64,000 nucleotides of DNA, from positions 469,008-533,007 of the forward strand of contig NZ_HE997451.1 of assembly GCF_000312525.1 (NCBI RefSeq). The letters run 5' to 3'. This DNA comes from Bartonella florencae (GTDB lineage Bacteria; Pseudomonadota; Alphaproteobacteria; Rhizobiales; Rhizobiaceae). The position numbers were made by a program, and so were the translations under genes. Below are positions 11,552 through 22,895 of the stretch, one piece after another (positions within the stretch are counted from its first letter, which is position 1; each line of letters starts with the position of its first letter). The notes beneath the pieces were generated by a model that worked only from the letters and a program-made list of their open reading frames with translations, was not told where the DNA came from and made no database searches.

Positions 11552-12956
11552 TACTATCCAATACCGCTAACTGATGAGACAATGCACAAGCCCACTGTGT
11601 GATATTGCCAGCACCAAGAAAAACAACATAATCTCCTGCCTTAGCAAAAGTAGAAACAATTGATACAACATCTTCAAGACAATGAATCAAACGCACATCA
11701 CGATGACCTGCCATTTTAATATGTTCTACCAATTCTTTAGCCCCAAAACCAGCAACTGGTTCTTCCCCAGCGGCATAAACAGGCGTAATCAACACTGTAT
11801 CTGCATCATTAAAACAAGCAGCAAAGTCATCAAATAAATTACGCAACCGTGAATAACGATGTGGTTGTGCAATCGCAATCACGCGCCCTTTTGCACTCTC
11901 CCGTGCTGCACATAAAACAGCCTTTATTTCAACAGGATGATGCCCATAATCATCAAATATTACAATGCCATGCCAACTGCCCGTTTGGGTAAAACGTCGT
12001 TTTACTCCAGCAAATTTTGCTAAGCCTTTTTTTATAGATTCATTTGAGATGCCGAGTTCATGGGCAATAGCAATCGCCGCCGTCGCATTAGAAACATTAT
12101 GCGTCCCAGACATTGGCAAAAGCAAATTTTTTAATTCAGTCTTTTTCCCTGTTTTCCGCGAACGAATCAGAACATCAAAATGCGTTTTTTGACCATCCAT
12201 TGAAAGATTAAGAAAGCGAACATCCGCTTGTGGATTTACCCCATAAGTGATCACCCATCGATCATCAATACGGGTTGCCAACGACTGAACTTCTGGATGA
12301 TCGAGGCATAAAACCGCAAAACCATAAAAAGGCACATTCTCTATAAATTTTCGAAAAGCCTGACGCACAGCATCAAAGCTCCCGTAATGATCCAAATGTT
12401 CAGCATCAATATTGGTAACAACGGCAATATCAGCAGGCAACTTTAAAAACGTGCCATCACTTTCATCGGCTTCAACAACCATCCAATCACCCTCACCCAT
12501 ACGAGCATTCGTACCGTAAGCATTGATAATACCGCCGTTAATCACCACCGGATCAAAATGACCTGCATCAAGCAGTGCAGCTATCATTGATGTAGTTGTC
12601 GTCTTACCATGCGTACCACCAACAGCAATTGCCCGACGAAATCGCATGAGCTCCGCTAGCATTTCCGCACGCCTTACAAGCGGCAAATGCCGCTCTTTTG
12701 CAGCAATATATTCAGGGTTTGTTTTTTTAATGGCAGTAGAAAAAACAACAACCTCTGCCTCCCCTAAATTTTGAGGATTATGACCTATAAAAATGTTAAT
12801 TCCTTTTTTTCTTAAACGTTCAACATTTGCACTATCAACTTGATCTGATCCTTGAACTTTATAGCCAAAATTATGAAAAACCTCAGCAATTCCACTCATA
12901 CCGATCCCCCCGATTCCCACAAAATGGATAACGCCTATATTAAGCGGCATTTTCAT
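11544..12956 (-). CDS. murC: UDP-N-acetylmuramate--L-alanine ligase MurC
   Basis: MurC adds L-alanine, the first residue of the stem peptide, to UDP-MurNAc. It shows the N-terminal nucleotide-binding [14 protein letters not shown] motif, the ATP-binding loop [13 protein letters not shown] and the family signature [14 protein letters not shown]. The start at 12956 (MKMPLNIG) is preferred because GAGGAG lies 7 bases upstream; a TTG one codon earlier is also in frame. The length of 470 residues is normal. The gene begins inside the 3' end of murG and ends inside murB. Confidence 0.96.
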   Translation of the reverse strand: MKMPLNIGVIHFVGIGGIGMSGIAEVFHNFGYKVQGSDQVDSANVERLRKKGINIFIGHNPQNLGEAEVVVFSTAIKKTNPEYIAAKERHLPLVRRAEMLAELMRFRRAIAVGGTHGKTTTTSMIAALLDAGHFDPVVINGGIINAYGTNARMGEGDWMVVEADESDGTFLKLPADIAVVTNIDAEHLDHYGSFDAVRQAFRKFIENVPFYGFAVLCLDHPEVQSLATRIDDRWVITYGVNPQADVRFLNLSMDGQKTHFDVLIRSRKTGKKTELKNLLLPMSGTHNVSNATAAIAIAHELGISNESIKKGLAKFAGVKRRFTQTGSWHGIVIFDDYGHHPVEIKAVLCAARESAKGRVIAIAQPHRYSRLRNLFDDFAACFNDADTVLITPVYAAGEEPVAGFGAKELVEHIKMAGHRDVRLIHCLEDVVSIVSTFAKAGDYVVFLGAGNITQWACALSHQLAVLDSND

Positions 12957-14076
12957 CAAAAAACTCCTCCTTTATATCTGACAACGATTGTCCCTCAATC
13001 AGGGCTTGAGCCATATCAGCAAGCCGTCTGGTTGCATGAGGTTGTCCAACTTTTTTTGCAGAAAGTGCTTGTTTTTCCAATAAGTGCGGCATACAACAAG
13101 CTTGTGTTAAAAGAGCAGCGAGTTTTTGTGCACTTAAATCTTTTTCTGACACAATTTTTGCACCTCCCCCACGAGCGAGCAGTGCTGCATTTTCTGCCTG
13201 ATCATGATCTAAAGCATGAGGGTAAGGAATAAGCAAAGCAGGCCGACCAATCACAGCGATTTCACAAACAGATGAAGCACCAGCACGTGATAAAATGAAA
13301 TGAGACCAGGCCATACGCTCAGCCATATTATCAAAAAAAGAGGCAACTTCTGCTTGCACCCCCATCTGATGATAAGTTTTTATCAATTCTTCAGCCTCAC
13401 CTCGAACTTGCTGAACAATTCGTAAACGTTTACGTATCTCATCATCCAACAAAGCAATTGCTTCAGGAACAATTCGTGAAAAAGCAGAAGCCCCTTGGCT
13501 ACCACCAAAGACCAAAAAATGAAATGGCTCACCACCTTTAGAAGGATGATAAGGAATTTCTGCTGCTTTGAGAACAGTCTCACGCACAGGATTTCCGGTC
13601 AAAAATATTTTATGCGCGTAACTCTTATCTTGTGATAACAAACCACCTGCTATGGCATGGACAAAACGTGCCAATAGCCGATTAGCACGTCCCATAACGG
13701 CATTTTGTTCATGAATAAATGTTACGCGCCGCATTAAAGCAGCAGCAACAAGAGGAGGAAAGCTAGGATAACCACCAAACCCCCCCACAAGAACAGGACG
13801 CAGTTTATAAAAAAGTGTCAATGATTGCCACATTCCCCTTAACAAGGCCAAAAATGTTTTTATCAATGCAAAAGGATGACGTCGTGTAAATGTTGCCGAT
13901 GAAATAATATGTGTGTGCTCTTTATCAAAGCTGCGTACATAACATTGAGCCCTTTCATCTGTTGCCAAATGAACATCATATCCTCGCCCCCTTAATTCAA
14001 CAGCAAGGGCTTCAGCAGGAAAAAGGTGTCCACCGGTACCACCAGCCACTAAAACAATAACTTTTTTATCAGTCAT
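12940..14076 (-). CDS. murG: UDP-GlcNAc transferase MurG (lipid II synthesis)
   Basis: MurG transfers GlcNAc to lipid I on the cytoplasmic face of the membrane, giving lipid II. The GT28 fold is marked by [14 protein letters not shown] at the N-terminus, [14 protein letters not shown] in the membrane-associated region, [10 protein letters not shown], and the UDP-GlcNAc site [14 protein letters not shown] followed by [10 protein letters not shown]. Its 378 residues fit the family. It overlaps ftsW by eight bases and the start of murC by 17, so the three are very likely cotranslated. Confidence 0.96.
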   Translation of the reverse strand: MTDKKVIVLVAGGTGGHLFPAEALAVELRGRGYDVHLATDERAQCYVRSFDKEHTHIISSATFTRRHPFALIKTFLALLRGMWQSLTLFYKLRPVLVGGFGGYPSFPPLVAAALMRRVTFIHEQNAVMGRANRLLARFVHAIAGGLLSQDKSYAHKIFLTGNPVRETVLKAAEIPYHPSKGGEPFHFLVFGGSQGASAFSRIVPEAIALLDDEIRKRLRIVQQVRGEAEELIKTYHQMGVQAEVASFFDNMAERMAWSHFILSRAGASSVCEIAVIGRPALLIPYPHALDHDQAENAALLARGGGAKIVSEKDLSAQKLAALLTQACCMPHLLEKQALSAKKVGQPHATRRLADMAQALIEGQSLSDIKEEFFDENAA

Positions 14077-15223
14077 AAGAAGTATCCAAGATAGAAGGAG
14101 AAGAAAAAGCGGAAAGGCGAGCCTCTGGCCAGCGACGTGTTAAACTAAGCAAAATTCCCATTGAAAATGCAATTGCCACCATAGATGAACCACCATAAGA
14201 AATAAATGGCAATGTCATACCCTTTGGAGGAATCAAATGAAGATTCACTGCCATATTGATCGCTGATTGAAAACCAATCATCATTGCTATGCCAGTAATC
14301 CCAAGACGTATAAATGAATCACGTGTATTCGACGCTATGTATAAGGAACGCATAACAATAAAGGCAAAAAGCATCATAATAAAGAAACAAAGGATAATAC
14401 CATATTCTTCAGCAGCAACGGAAAACACAAAATCTGTATGGCTATCTGGAATGATACGTTTCACGGTTCCTTCTCCAGGACCTTGGCCAAACCACCCGCC
14501 ATTCAAAATAGCCTCACGCCCCACATCCACTTGAAAGGTATCACCTTCACCTGTCAAAAAACCATTAATACGTTCTCGCACATGGTGAAGAGAAAAATAG
14601 GCAAAAACAATTCCTCCAATACCTAACATGATAAAGAAGAAAATAGCCGTAAGAGGGACACCAGCAACAAAAAACAGACCGCCCCATGTAGCACTTATTA
14701 AAACTGTCTGACCAATATCAGGTTGTAAAACGAGAAGCACACAACAAAAAGCATAAAGTACAGTAGCAAGTGTGTAGCCAAGAATAGCTCTACCTCCTAT
14801 CTGCTCGGAAAAAAGCCAAGCAGACATCACCACAAAAGCTGGTTTCATAAACTCTGAAGCTTGTACAGAAAAACCAAAGAGAGGGATCCAGCGCCGTGCT
14901 CCTTTTAATTCTGGACCAAAGAACAAGGTTGCAACCATAAGAACAAGCGTTACAACGAGTAAAAGGGCACATAAACGGCGAATATTACGGAGAGAGAAAA
15001 AAGAAATAGTCACCATTGTAAAAAACGCCGGAATACTAAAAATAATATGCCAGCGAACAAAATAAAAACTATCAGCCATTCCAATTTTTTTTGCAATGGT
15101 GGGGCTAGCAGCAAAAGACAGCATAATACCAATCCCCATGAGAATCAAACAAGACGCGAAGATAGAGCGATCAATTGTCCACCACCAATTCGCAATTGGA
15201 TCTCTATCTGCACGCGTAACCAT
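14069..15223 (-). CDS. ftsW: Septal peptidoglycan polymerase FtsW (SEDS family)
   Basis: FtsW is the polytopic SEDS glycosyltransferase that polymerises lipid II at the septum together with FtsI. The protein is hydrophobic throughout, with about ten predicted membrane segments, and contains SEDS motifs such as GARRWIPLFGFSVQASEFMKP and the C-terminal PPKGMTLPFISYGGSS. The ATG at 15223 (MVTRADRDP) is chosen because AAGGTGG lies just upstream; a GTG at 15232 overlaps that SD. A 132-base gap separates it from murD, the largest gap in the mur block. Confidence 0.95.
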   Translation of the reverse strand: MVTRADRDPIANWWWTIDRSIFASCLILMGIGIMLSFAASPTIAKKIGMADSFYFVRWHIIFSIPAFFTMVTISFFSLRNIRRLCALLLVVTLVLMVATLFFGPELKGARRWIPLFGFSVQASEFMKPAFVVMSAWLFSEQIGGRAILGYTLATVLYAFCCVLLVLQPDIGQTVLISATWGGLFFVAGVPLTAIFFFIMLGIGGIVFAYFSLHHVRERINGFLTGEGDTFQVDVGREAILNGGWFGQGPGEGTVKRIIPDSHTDFVFSVAAEEYGIILCFFIMMLFAFIVMRSLYIASNTRDSFIRLGITGIAMMIGFQSAINMAVNLHLIPPKGMTLPFISYGGSSMVAIAFSMGILLSLTRRWPEARLSAFSSPSILDTSYD

Positions 15224-15355
15224 TATATCCACCTTATTTTCTCATAATTCCAAGCAAAGTGATATGGTTTCCCACTCTTTTAGCAAAACACTTCAAAGAC
15301 TGAATTACACGAAAAAAGATTCTGGAATATTAACGTGAAAAAGCTTTTTTAAAAT

Positions 15356-16756
15356 TTATGTTGCTTTTAACTGCATAACCAAAGAAATAAATGCTTCTCC
15401 ACGCTCTTCATAATTTTTAAATTGGTCATAGCTTGCACAAGCAGGTGAAAAAAGCAAAGCAACTTCTTTTGCCCTGCAACGCATTGCATCAACAAAGGCT
15501 TCGTGCACTGCATTTTCCAAAGTTAAACTCATCGAAAAAGGAAAAGAAGAACCAATAACACCAGCAAATTCTTCTGCTGCACTTCCAATCAAATAGGCTT
15601 TGTGAATTTTGTGAAAAAATCCTCTAAGAGAATCAATGCCACCTTCTTTTGCCTGCCCCCCAACAATCCAAAAAATATCATGAAAAGTAGAAAGAGCAGG
15701 AGCTGTTGCATCTGCATTGGTAGCCTTGCTATCATTAATAAACAAAACTGATCCAATTTTGTGCACTTGCTGCATACGATGCGCCAACCCTTGATAACTT
15801 GCTAAATGCTCTTCCATATGTGGATCGGTTATTTTTAAAGCCTGCAATGTTGCTAATGCCATAAGAGCATTTTGCACATTATGACGACCGCGCAATGCAG
15901 TCATAGACGCAAGATCTGCAAGCATATAACGCTGTCCTTGACAAACAAAAAAGAGCTTCGTTCCGTCTGCACAAAAACCATTTTCAACAAAATGTTCCTT
16001 AGAGACTGCCTCAACGGAATGCCCCTCATCAAGCAGTTGTTGATACAAATCCTGACAAGCCGCATCATCCAGTGAAATAACAGCATGGGCAGCTCCAAAA
16101 ACGAGAGGCTTTTTGGCTTGCACATAATTTGCAAAACTACCATGACGGTCAATATGATCAGGTGTTAAATTCAATAAAAGACCAACAGTTGGCTGAAGAG
16201 AGGGGGTAAGATCAATTTGAAAAGATGAACACTCAATCAGATAAATACGTTTTTTAATAAATGGCTTAAGCATCAATATTGCCGTTCCAATATTTCCGCC
16301 CATCTGCACATCATAGCCCATTTTTTCTAACAAATGAGCAAGCAGAGCTGTTGTTGTCGACTTCCCATTCGTGCCGGTAATAGCAATGAAAGGAACGTCC
16401 CTATCACAAAAACCACAATGCTGTAAAAAATGATTCCGTGCACGTACAAATAATTCAATATCACCAATAATTTCTATATTCGCTTTACGTGCTTTTTCAA
16501 CAACCCAATGAGGCTTTGGATACATGAGAGGAACGCCAGGAGCTAAAATCAATGCAAAGAACTCTGACCAATTCTCATGACGAAGATCTCTTGTTGGAAT
16601 ATTTTGCTGGAATGCTTCTTGTACACTGGAAGGATTATCATCCCAAGCAACCACTTCTGCACCACCACGCATCAAAGCTTGGGCAGTAGCCAACCCTGAT
16701 CGCCCTAACCCAAACAGGGCAAATTTTTGACCTTTATAACAAGCAACAGAAATCAA
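15356..16756 (-). CDS. murD: UDP-N-acetylmuramoylalanine--D-glutamate ligase MurD
   Basis: MurD adds D-glutamate to UDP-MurNAc-L-Ala. It has the N-terminal [17 protein letters not shown] motif, the ATP-binding [18 protein letters not shown] loop, and [20 protein letters not shown] near the end. I prefer a TTG start at 16756, four bases beyond the mraY stop, which gives the family-like beginning [10 protein letters not shown] and 466 residues. Another TTG at 16789 would put 11 extra residues inside mraY. Both are non-ATG starts, so the N-terminus is uncertain. Confidence 0.94.
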   Translation of the reverse strand: MISVACYKGQKFALFGLGRSGLATAQALMRGGAEVVAWDDNPSSVQEAFQQNIPTRDLRHENWSEFFALILAPGVPLMYPKPHWVVEKARKANIEIIGDIELFVRARNHFLQHCGFCDRDVPFIAITGTNGKSTTTALLAHLLEKMGYDVQMGGNIGTAILMLKPFIKKRIYLIECSSFQIDLTPSLQPTVGLLLNLTPDHIDRHGSFANYVQAKKPLVFGAAHAVISLDDAACQDLYQQLLDEGHSVEAVSKEHFVENGFCADGTKLFFVCQGQRYMLADLASMTALRGRHNVQNALMALATLQALKITDPHMEEHLASYQGLAHRMQQVHKIGSVLFINDSKATNADATAPALSTFHDIFWIVGGQAKEGGIDSLRGFFHKIHKAYLIGSAAEEFAGVIGSSFPFSMSLTLENAVHEAFVDAMRCRAKEVALLFSPACASYDQFKNYEERGEAFISLVMQLKAT

Positions 16757-16760
16757 AACT

Positions 16761-17831
16761 TTACCGCAATTTAAGTGTTGAAAGACCAATCAAAGCAAGA
16801 ACAATCGAAATAATCCAAAAGCGTATCACGATTTGGCTTTCAGTCCAGCCTTTTTTCTCGAAATGATGGTGTATAGGCGCCATAAGGAACACACGTTTTT
16901 TTGTTAATTTGAAATAAGCAACTTGGATAACAACAGAAAACCCTTCCAGAGCAAAAAGCCCACCAATAAGAGCCAAAACAATTTCGTGCTTGGTGGCGAC
17001 AGCAACAACACCCAAAAGTCCTCCAAGAGCCAATGAACCCGTATCTCCCATAAAAATAGCTGCTGGCGGTGCATTAAACCATAAAAAGCCAAGGCCTGCA
17101 CCAACAACAGCTCCCAATAAAACAGCCAATTCCCCTGTCCCCGACACATAATGAATTTGTAGATAATCAGCAAAATTGATATTGCCAGATAGATAAGCAA
17201 TTAAGGCAAAAGACAAGGCCGCAACCATCACAGGAACAATAGCAAGACCATCAAGACCATCGGTTAAATTAACTGCATTACCCGTTGCCACAATAACAAA
17301 AGCAGAAAAAGGAATAAAAAACCAGCTCAAATTGATAAAATACTCTTTTAGAAAGGGCAAAGCTAATCCAGGCGAGCCAACTTGTAAGAGTGTAAAAGCA
17401 GCAATTGCCGCAACCAAAAACTCTAAACTTAACCGCGCCTTACCTGAAAATCCTTTATGGGTTTGTTTTGTAACCTTAAGATAGTCATCATAAAAACCAA
17501 TAGCCCCAAAAGAAAGCATAACAAGCAGCGATACCCAAAAATAAATATTCGATAAATTACACCACAAAAGCGCTGAGACTACAGTACCGGTTAAGATCAT
17601 CAATCCACCCATGGTAGGCGTTCCCGCCTTTTTAAAATGTGTCTGGGGACCATCAGCGCGAATGGGCTGCCCTTTTCCCTGCCGCAATTTAAGAGAAGCA
17701 ATAATGCTAGGACCAAACAAAAACACAATGAGCCCCGATGTGAGCATCGCTGCTATCGTGCGAAAAGTAATATAACGAAAAACACTAACTCCTGGAAGCC
17801 AGTCACTAAACGAAGACAAAAACAGCATCAT
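16761..17831 (-). CDS. mraY: Phospho-N-acetylmuramoyl-pentapeptide transferase MraY
   Basis: MraY is the integral membrane enzyme that transfers phospho-MurNAc-pentapeptide to undecaprenyl phosphate, making lipid I. The 356-residue protein has about ten membrane segments and the catalytic signatures [32 protein letters not shown] and [14 protein letters not shown]. It lies between murF and murD as in most proteobacteria. ATG codons at 17831 and 17828 are equally plausible starts. Confidence 0.97.
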   Translation of the reverse strand: MMLFLSSFSDWLPGVSVFRYITFRTIAAMLTSGLIVFLFGPSIIASLKLRQGKGQPIRADGPQTHFKKAGTPTMGGLMILTGTVVSALLWCNLSNIYFWVSLLVMLSFGAIGFYDDYLKVTKQTHKGFSGKARLSLEFLVAAIAAFTLLQVGSPGLALPFLKEYFINLSWFFIPFSAFVIVATGNAVNLTDGLDGLAIVPVMVAALSFALIAYLSGNINFADYLQIHYVSGTGELAVLLGAVVGAGLGFLWFNAPPAAIFMGDTGSLALGGLLGVVAVATKHEIVLALIGGLFALEGFSVVIQVAYFKLTKKRVFLMAPIHHHFEKKGWTESQIVIRFWIISIVLALIGLSTLKLR

Positions 17832-17855
17832 GATATAAAAAAACCTATATAAAAA

Positions 17856-19277
17856 TTATAGAGAAACCACTTTATAGCGATCAAGCAGTGCCCTCACGAT
17901 ATCTGATGAATAAAGACTATTAGATGACTTAACCATAAGCAGATCTCCAACGGAAATTTCTGCCAAAATAAGCGGTAAAATTTTTTCAACATTTTCAGTA
18001 TAATAAACCTTTACATATGCAGAAAGATCCGTGGCTAAAAACTTCATTGCCTCACCAAATAAAAAAACGGGATTAGCACCAGAAAGACGTACTGGCTTTA
18101 CTAAATCACGATGAAGCTTTTCAGTATAAACGCCTAATTCTAGCATATCACCTAAAATAGCAATTCGCCGACCATTCCCCCCTACTGGGCCTGTTGCAAG
18201 CAAATCAAGAGCAGCACGCATAGATGCAGGATTGGCATTATAGCTTTCATCAATTAAAGAAAACTCGCCCCCATTTGGCAAAGACAATCGATAACGAACA
18301 CCACGCCCCTTTTGAAGAGAAAAATAGCTTAAAGAAAGTAAAACAGGCTCCAAATCAGCACCAACGGCATCACAAACAGCCAGAACAGCTAAACTATTTT
18401 GTACAATATGCCGTCCAGGAGCTCCAATTTTAATTGCTTTATCTTGACCCAAAATACGAACGACCATAGAGGAGGAATCCGTTAGAAGACGTATATCTTT
18501 GACCTGATAATCAGAATTTTCAGTCTCACCAAAGCTTAAGATTTTTTTCACGCCCCATTGCTGTGCTTTTTGCACCAAATAAGCAAAAAAATCATCATCT
18601 GCATTTAAAACAGCAATACCATCCTTATCTAAGCCTTCAAAAATTTCAGCTTTTGCCTCTGCAATTTCCTCAAGGCTCTTAAAGAATCCCATATGTGCAG
18701 CAGAAATACGCGTAATGAGAACAACATGCGGATGAACCAACTTAACCAAAGGGCGAATTTCGTCCTTATGATTCATACCAATTTCAAAAATACCATAATC
18801 ACTCTCGGCAGGCATTCGCGCCAAGGTAAGGGGCACGCCCCAGTGATTATTCAAAGAAGCAGAATTAGCATGAACCCTTCCAACAGTTGTCAGCACTTGT
18901 TTGAGGGCTTCTTTTATTGTTGTTTTCCCTACCGATCCTGTTACTGCAATAATTTTAGCCTTTGAGCGTTTACGTGCAGCCTTCCCAAGTTTTTCTAAAG
19001 CTTGTAAAACATCAGGAACAACAATCAGTGGAGCGGAGATTGCTTCCATATCAGCCAAACGATTTTCCGCAACAATAAGAACGCCTGCACCGCATTCATA
19101 AGCTTGCTTAGCAAAATCATGACCATCAAGATTATGACCTTTAATACAGAAAAAAATATCGCCTTCTTCTAAAGTACGACTATCAATAGAAACCCCAGAA
19201 AAAGTTTCTGGCAGATCCCCCACTACAAAGCCCCCCATTGCAGCCACAAGTGCTTTTTTATCCCATAAAGCTGTCAT
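17856..19277 (-). CDS. murF: UDP-MurNAc-tripeptide D-Ala-D-Ala ligase MurF
   Basis: MurF completes the cytoplasmic precursor by adding D-Ala-D-Ala, the product of Ddl. Motifs include [20 protein letters not shown] at the N-terminus, the ATP loop [27 protein letters not shown], and [15 protein letters not shown]. The 473-residue length is normal. It overlaps the murE stop by four bases (ATGA) and is separated from mraY by 24 bases. Confidence 0.96.
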   Translation of the reverse strand: MTALWDKKALVAAMGGFVVGDLPETFSGVSIDSRTLEEGDIFFCIKGHNLDGHDFAKQAYECGAGVLIVAENRLADMEAISAPLIVVPDVLQALEKLGKAARKRSKAKIIAVTGSVGKTTIKEALKQVLTTVGRVHANSASLNNHWGVPLTLARMPAESDYGIFEIGMNHKDEIRPLVKLVHPHVVLITRISAAHMGFFKSLEEIAEAKAEIFEGLDKDGIAVLNADDDFFAYLVQKAQQWGVKKILSFGETENSDYQVKDIRLLTDSSSMVVRILGQDKAIKIGAPGRHIVQNSLAVLAVCDAVGADLEPVLLSLSYFSLQKGRGVRYRLSLPNGGEFSLIDESYNANPASMRAALDLLATGPVGGNGRRIAILGDMLELGVYTEKLHRDLVKPVRLSGANPVFLFGEAMKFLATDLSAYVKVYYTENVEKILPLILAEISVGDLLMVKSSNSLYSSDIVRALLDRYKVVSL

Positions 19278-20725
19278 GTAATCCGTTCCTGTAAAGCATG
19301 AATTGCTTTCAACCGATCTGAAAAAGGATGTGTCTTTTGTCCTATAATCTGGCCATTTTCATGACCTTTTCCGGCAATAATTAATGTATCCCCTGCTCTT
19401 AAAAGTCCAACCGCATAAGTAATAGCTTCACCACGATCCGCTATTTCTATGGCTTTTGGTACTGCTTGTAAAATATCCTGACGAATTTTTTCTGGTATTT
19501 CTGTGCGAGGATTATCATCCGTTACAATAACAATATCAGCTTTATTTTCTGCAATTTTTCCCATCAAAGGTCTTTTTCCTTTATCGCGATCCCCTCCACA
19601 ACCAAAAACAAGAATCAAACGTCCTTGCGTAAAGGGACGAACAGAGAGCAATACCTGCTCTAAAGCTTCTGGTTTATGTGCATAATCAATGTAAACAGGA
19701 GCATTATTTTCCGTTTTTCCCACCAATTCTAACCGACCAGGCGCCCCCTGCAAACTTTCCAAAGAAGCAAAGACCTTATCAGGAGAAAGACCTGTTGTAA
19801 TTGCCAGTCCCGCCGCCATAAGGGCATTGGTAACTTGAAAATCTCCAGCTAAAGGCAAATCAAACGTATAAATATCGTTTTCCATCCGACATTCAACACA
19901 TTGTTTTGAACGCTGATGCTCAACCCGATTAATGGTGATAAACTGCCCTTTACGCCCAATTGTTAAAACACGACGGCGTGCTTTTGTGACAAAATCAATA
20001 ACCCTTTGCGAATAAACATCATCGGCAAAAATCACAGCAGGAGCATCTTGCGGCAAAAGCGCCTCAAATAATCTCATTTTAGCACGTAAATAATCTTCTA
20101 CGCACCTGTGATAATCCATATGATCACGTCCTAAATTGGTAAAGGCGCCAGCTGTTAAATGAACCCCATCAAGTCGGCTTTGATCAAGTCCATGCGAAGA
20201 CGCTTCAAGAGCGACATGTGTAACACCTTCACGGGCAATTTCAGAAAGGAGACGCTGTAAAATGACTGGATCAGGTGTTGTGAGGGAACCATAATCATTC
20301 CGGTGGGGAGAAACCACACCCACCGTCCCTATACTGGCGGCACATAATCCAGCATGATTCCAAATTTGCCGGAGAAAAGAAACAACAGATGTTTTTCCGC
20401 TTGTCCCTGTCACAGCAACGATTGTTTCAGGTTGAGAACCGTAAAAACGTGCAGCAGCAATCGCTAAACTGTGGCGAACATTATCGACACGTAAAAGGGG
20501 AACAGATAAATTTTCAACAACAACACTATAATCTGTAACGATTGCTCTTGCACCACGTTTTAGTGCATCATTGATATAGTGTTTGCCATCACCTTGATTT
20601 CCTTTAATAGCGACAAAAACATAGCCTGGCAAAACTTGCCGAGAATCTGCAGTTATTCCTGTTATTTCCATTGAAGAAAGATTTTGATCTTCAAGACACT
20701 CTGTAAAAACTGTTCCAAACAACAT
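19274..20725 (-). CDS. murE: UDP-MurNAc-L-Ala-D-Glu--meso-DAP ligase MurE
   Basis: MurE adds the third stem residue. The ATP loop [16 protein letters not shown] and the conserved DHMDYH region are present. The specificity motif DNPRTE marks it as a meso-diaminopimelate enzyme rather than a lysine enzyme, as expected for a Gram-negative. It is 483 residues long, with AAGGTG upstream of its ATG. It lies 23 bases behind ftsI and overlaps murF by four bases. Confidence 0.96.
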   Translation of the reverse strand: MLFGTVFTECLEDQNLSSMEITGITADSRQVLPGYVFVAIKGNQGDGKHYINDALKRGARAIVTDYSVVVENLSVPLLRVDNVRHSLAIAAARFYGSQPETIVAVTGTSGKTSVVSFLRQIWNHAGLCAASIGTVGVVSPHRNDYGSLTTPDPVILQRLLSEIAREGVTHVALEASSHGLDQSRLDGVHLTAGAFTNLGRDHMDYHRCVEDYLRAKMRLFEALLPQDAPAVIFADDVYSQRVIDFVTKARRRVLTIGRKGQFITINRVEHQRSKQCVECRMENDIYTFDLPLAGDFQVTNALMAAGLAITTGLSPDKVFASLESLQGAPGRLELVGKTENNAPVYIDYAHKPEALEQVLLSVRPFTQGRLILVFGCGGDRDKGKRPLMGKIAENKADIVIVTDDNPRTEIPEKIRQDILQAVPKAIEIADRGEAITYAVGLLRAGDTLIIAGKGHENGQIIGQKTHPFSDRLKAIHALQERIT

Positions 20726-20748
20726 AATAACGCACCTTTATATTAATT

Positions 20749-22491
20749 TTACCGTTGCTTTACAAATCTTGAACTGTTTTTTGTCGTCAAAATAGGTTCG
20801 TATTCTTTTTCAAAATCTGGTTTTACTCCCAAAAAACTTGCTGAACGTCGAATAATATTAGCAAGCATTGGTCCTGCATTCATTGCTGCTGTTGCCGAAC
20901 GCTGCCCATTTTCAGGCTGCGGTTCATCGATAATTGTTAAAACAACATAAGAAGGATTCTCAATAGGAAAAGCAGCAAGAAAACTATTAAAATTTTTTGT
21001 TTTCGAATATTTTCCATTTTCAACTTTTTCGGCAGTTCCAGTTTTACCACCAATGCGATACCCTTCTACTTTTGCATTGCGCCCAGAACCAATATCACTG
21101 TTTAACTTATAAAGATAACGCATATTTTGACTCGTCTTGGTTTGTAAAACTTTTTTTGCTTGTTGCAAAGCTTGTTCTTTTGTACGTTTTAAAAGGGTAG
21201 GAACAATCCACCAACCATCATTCATGAGAGCAGCAGCACCTACTGCTGTTTGCAAAGGTGTTGTTGCCATACCATGTCCAAAAGAAATCGTCATAGAATG
21301 AATATCCTTCCAATGGTGTGGAACTACAGGATGAGCAACCTCAGGCAATTCTATCGTCAATCGATCAAGTAAACCGAGCCGTTTTAAGAAATCACGATGT
21401 CCATCAATTCCTATCGCCAAAGCCTCTTTAGCAGAACCAATATTGGAGGAATAAATAAAAACCTCCTGCAATGTTAAAGGACGATTTTTTCCATGAAAAT
21501 CACGAATAAAATAATTTTTACTTGCCTGAATAGGCTGTGAAGCATCAATGACGCTATTTAAATGAAAAAGACCTGAATCAAGTGCCATTGCAGTTGTAAA
21601 ACTCTTAATGATCGATCCCATTTCAAAAGTTCCAGCGGTCATTCTATTAAAGCGATCACTTTTTAAAGCATCAACAGGATTTCCAGGATCAAAATCTGGT
21701 AGTGATGCCAAAGCCAAAACTTCACCAGTGTGGATATTTAAAATAACAGCTCCCGCAGCAATTGCTTTATAACGCTTCATTGCTTGTATAAGTTCATCAT
21801 GCACAATGGTCTGAAGTCGCACATCAATTGAAAGCTGCACTGGATTTAATGATTCTTCTGTTGCAAGACCAGCAGCACGCAAAGCACTCAAGCCAGCATC
21901 ATCAATATATTTTTCCATACCAGCTATGCCTTGATTATCAACATTCACCATGCCAAGAATATGTGAAACGACAGATCCACTTGGATAAAAACGACGAATT
22001 TCCGTACGAAAACCAATACCTGGAATACCAAGAGCCATAATCCTTGTTTTTTGCTTTGGCGTTAATCCACGCTGAATCCAAGAAAAGCTAGACTTTTTTT
22101 TAAGACGTTTATAAGTCTCCTGCCAATTGAGATGAGGCAAAACTGTTGAGAGCAATTCAATCGTTTCATCCACATCAATAATACGTCGTGGTTCAGCAAA
22201 AAGCGAATAAGTTTTAATATCCGTTGCCAATAAACGGTTATTACGATCAACAATATCAGGTCGAGCAGTCAATTGAAGCACGCTTGGCCCTTTTGCTTCT
22301 TCAATCTGCCCACCTTCAAGCCCATAAGAAATAAGACACGCTCCCATAACACCATATAAGGCTAAAAAACAGAACAACGAAAAAAGCAAGCGTGAACGAC
22401 CAGAAAAGGGGCGACGAACGGGAAAGTTATGAATATCGTACTGGTTATCTAAGCACTTTTTCTTTTGCGAAAATAGAAAGTATGATGTCAT
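20749..22491 (-). CDS. ftsI: Septal transpeptidase FtsI (class B PBP3)
   Basis: FtsI cross-links septal peptidoglycan and is a beta-lactam target. After a basic cytoplasmic tail comes one membrane helix (about residues 36-57), then a pedestal domain, then the transpeptidase domain with the catalytic SxxK (GSIIKSFTT), SxN (SSNIG) and KTG (GGKTGTAEK) motifs. The length is 580 residues from the ATG at 22491; a GTG one codon earlier overlaps the ftsL stop. The overlap suggests coupling with ftsL. Confidence 0.96.
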   Translation of the reverse strand: MTSYFLFSQKKKCLDNQYDIHNFPVRRPFSGRSRLLFSLFCFLALYGVMGACLISYGLEGGQIEEAKGPSVLQLTARPDIVDRNNRLLATDIKTYSLFAEPRRIIDVDETIELLSTVLPHLNWQETYKRLKKKSSFSWIQRGLTPKQKTRIMALGIPGIGFRTEIRRFYPSGSVVSHILGMVNVDNQGIAGMEKYIDDAGLSALRAAGLATEESLNPVQLSIDVRLQTIVHDELIQAMKRYKAIAAGAVILNIHTGEVLALASLPDFDPGNPVDALKSDRFNRMTAGTFEMGSIIKSFTTAMALDSGLFHLNSVIDASQPIQASKNYFIRDFHGKNRPLTLQEVFIYSSNIGSAKEALAIGIDGHRDFLKRLGLLDRLTIELPEVAHPVVPHHWKDIHSMTISFGHGMATTPLQTAVGAAALMNDGWWIVPTLLKRTKEQALQQAKKVLQTKTSQNMRYLYKLNSDIGSGRNAKVEGYRIGGKTGTAEKVENGKYSKTKNFNSFLAAFPIENPSYVVLTIIDEPQPENGQRSATAAMNAGPMLANIIRRSASFLGVKPDFEKEYEPILTTKNSSRFVKQR

Positions 22492-22895
22492 CACCGCACG
22501 CCTTTTTGCACAACGCGCTTTCCCTGAGAAGCACGGTTATTTGCCAAAATATCTTGCCCCTCCTCCAAAATATTTTGTTTAATCACTTCTTCAATGGAAT
22601 CATGTACACGTACTGGAATATCCTTAAACTCCACAACTTGATGAGGCTGTATAGTCTCTAACCCGAGCTCTTCTTGATAACGTTTTGCAAGTTTTTGCAT
22701 GCGTGAAGGCTCTATCATCACAGCCCATTCAGCATGAAGTAAACTCACCGTATTTTTTGCTGCAGCAATTTCATATTCAAGACGACGGATTTCGCTCATT
22801 CGCCTTTGGACATCATACTTTACCTTATAAGTAAGACCTGCCATACAAATCATAATCATCACTAAAATCATATCAAATGTACGAAAAACTGTCAT
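22491..22895 (-). CDS. ftsL: FtsL-like division protein
   Basis: This 134-residue protein has one membrane helix near the N-terminus (about residues 8-25), then a heptad-rich coiled coil (RRMSEIRRLEYEIAAAKNT onward) and a short charged tail. That is the architecture of FtsL, which forms the FtsQLB complex. FtsL diverges strongly in sequence, so the call rests on topology, size and position between rsmH and ftsI, with four-base overlaps on both sides. Confidence 0.85.
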   Translation of the reverse strand: MTVFRTFDMILVMIMICMAGLTYKVKYDVQRRMSEIRRLEYEIAAAKNTVSLLHAEWAVMIEPSRMQKLAKRYQEELGLETIQPHQVVEFKDIPVRVHDSIEEVIKQNILEEGQDILANNRASQGKRVVQKGVR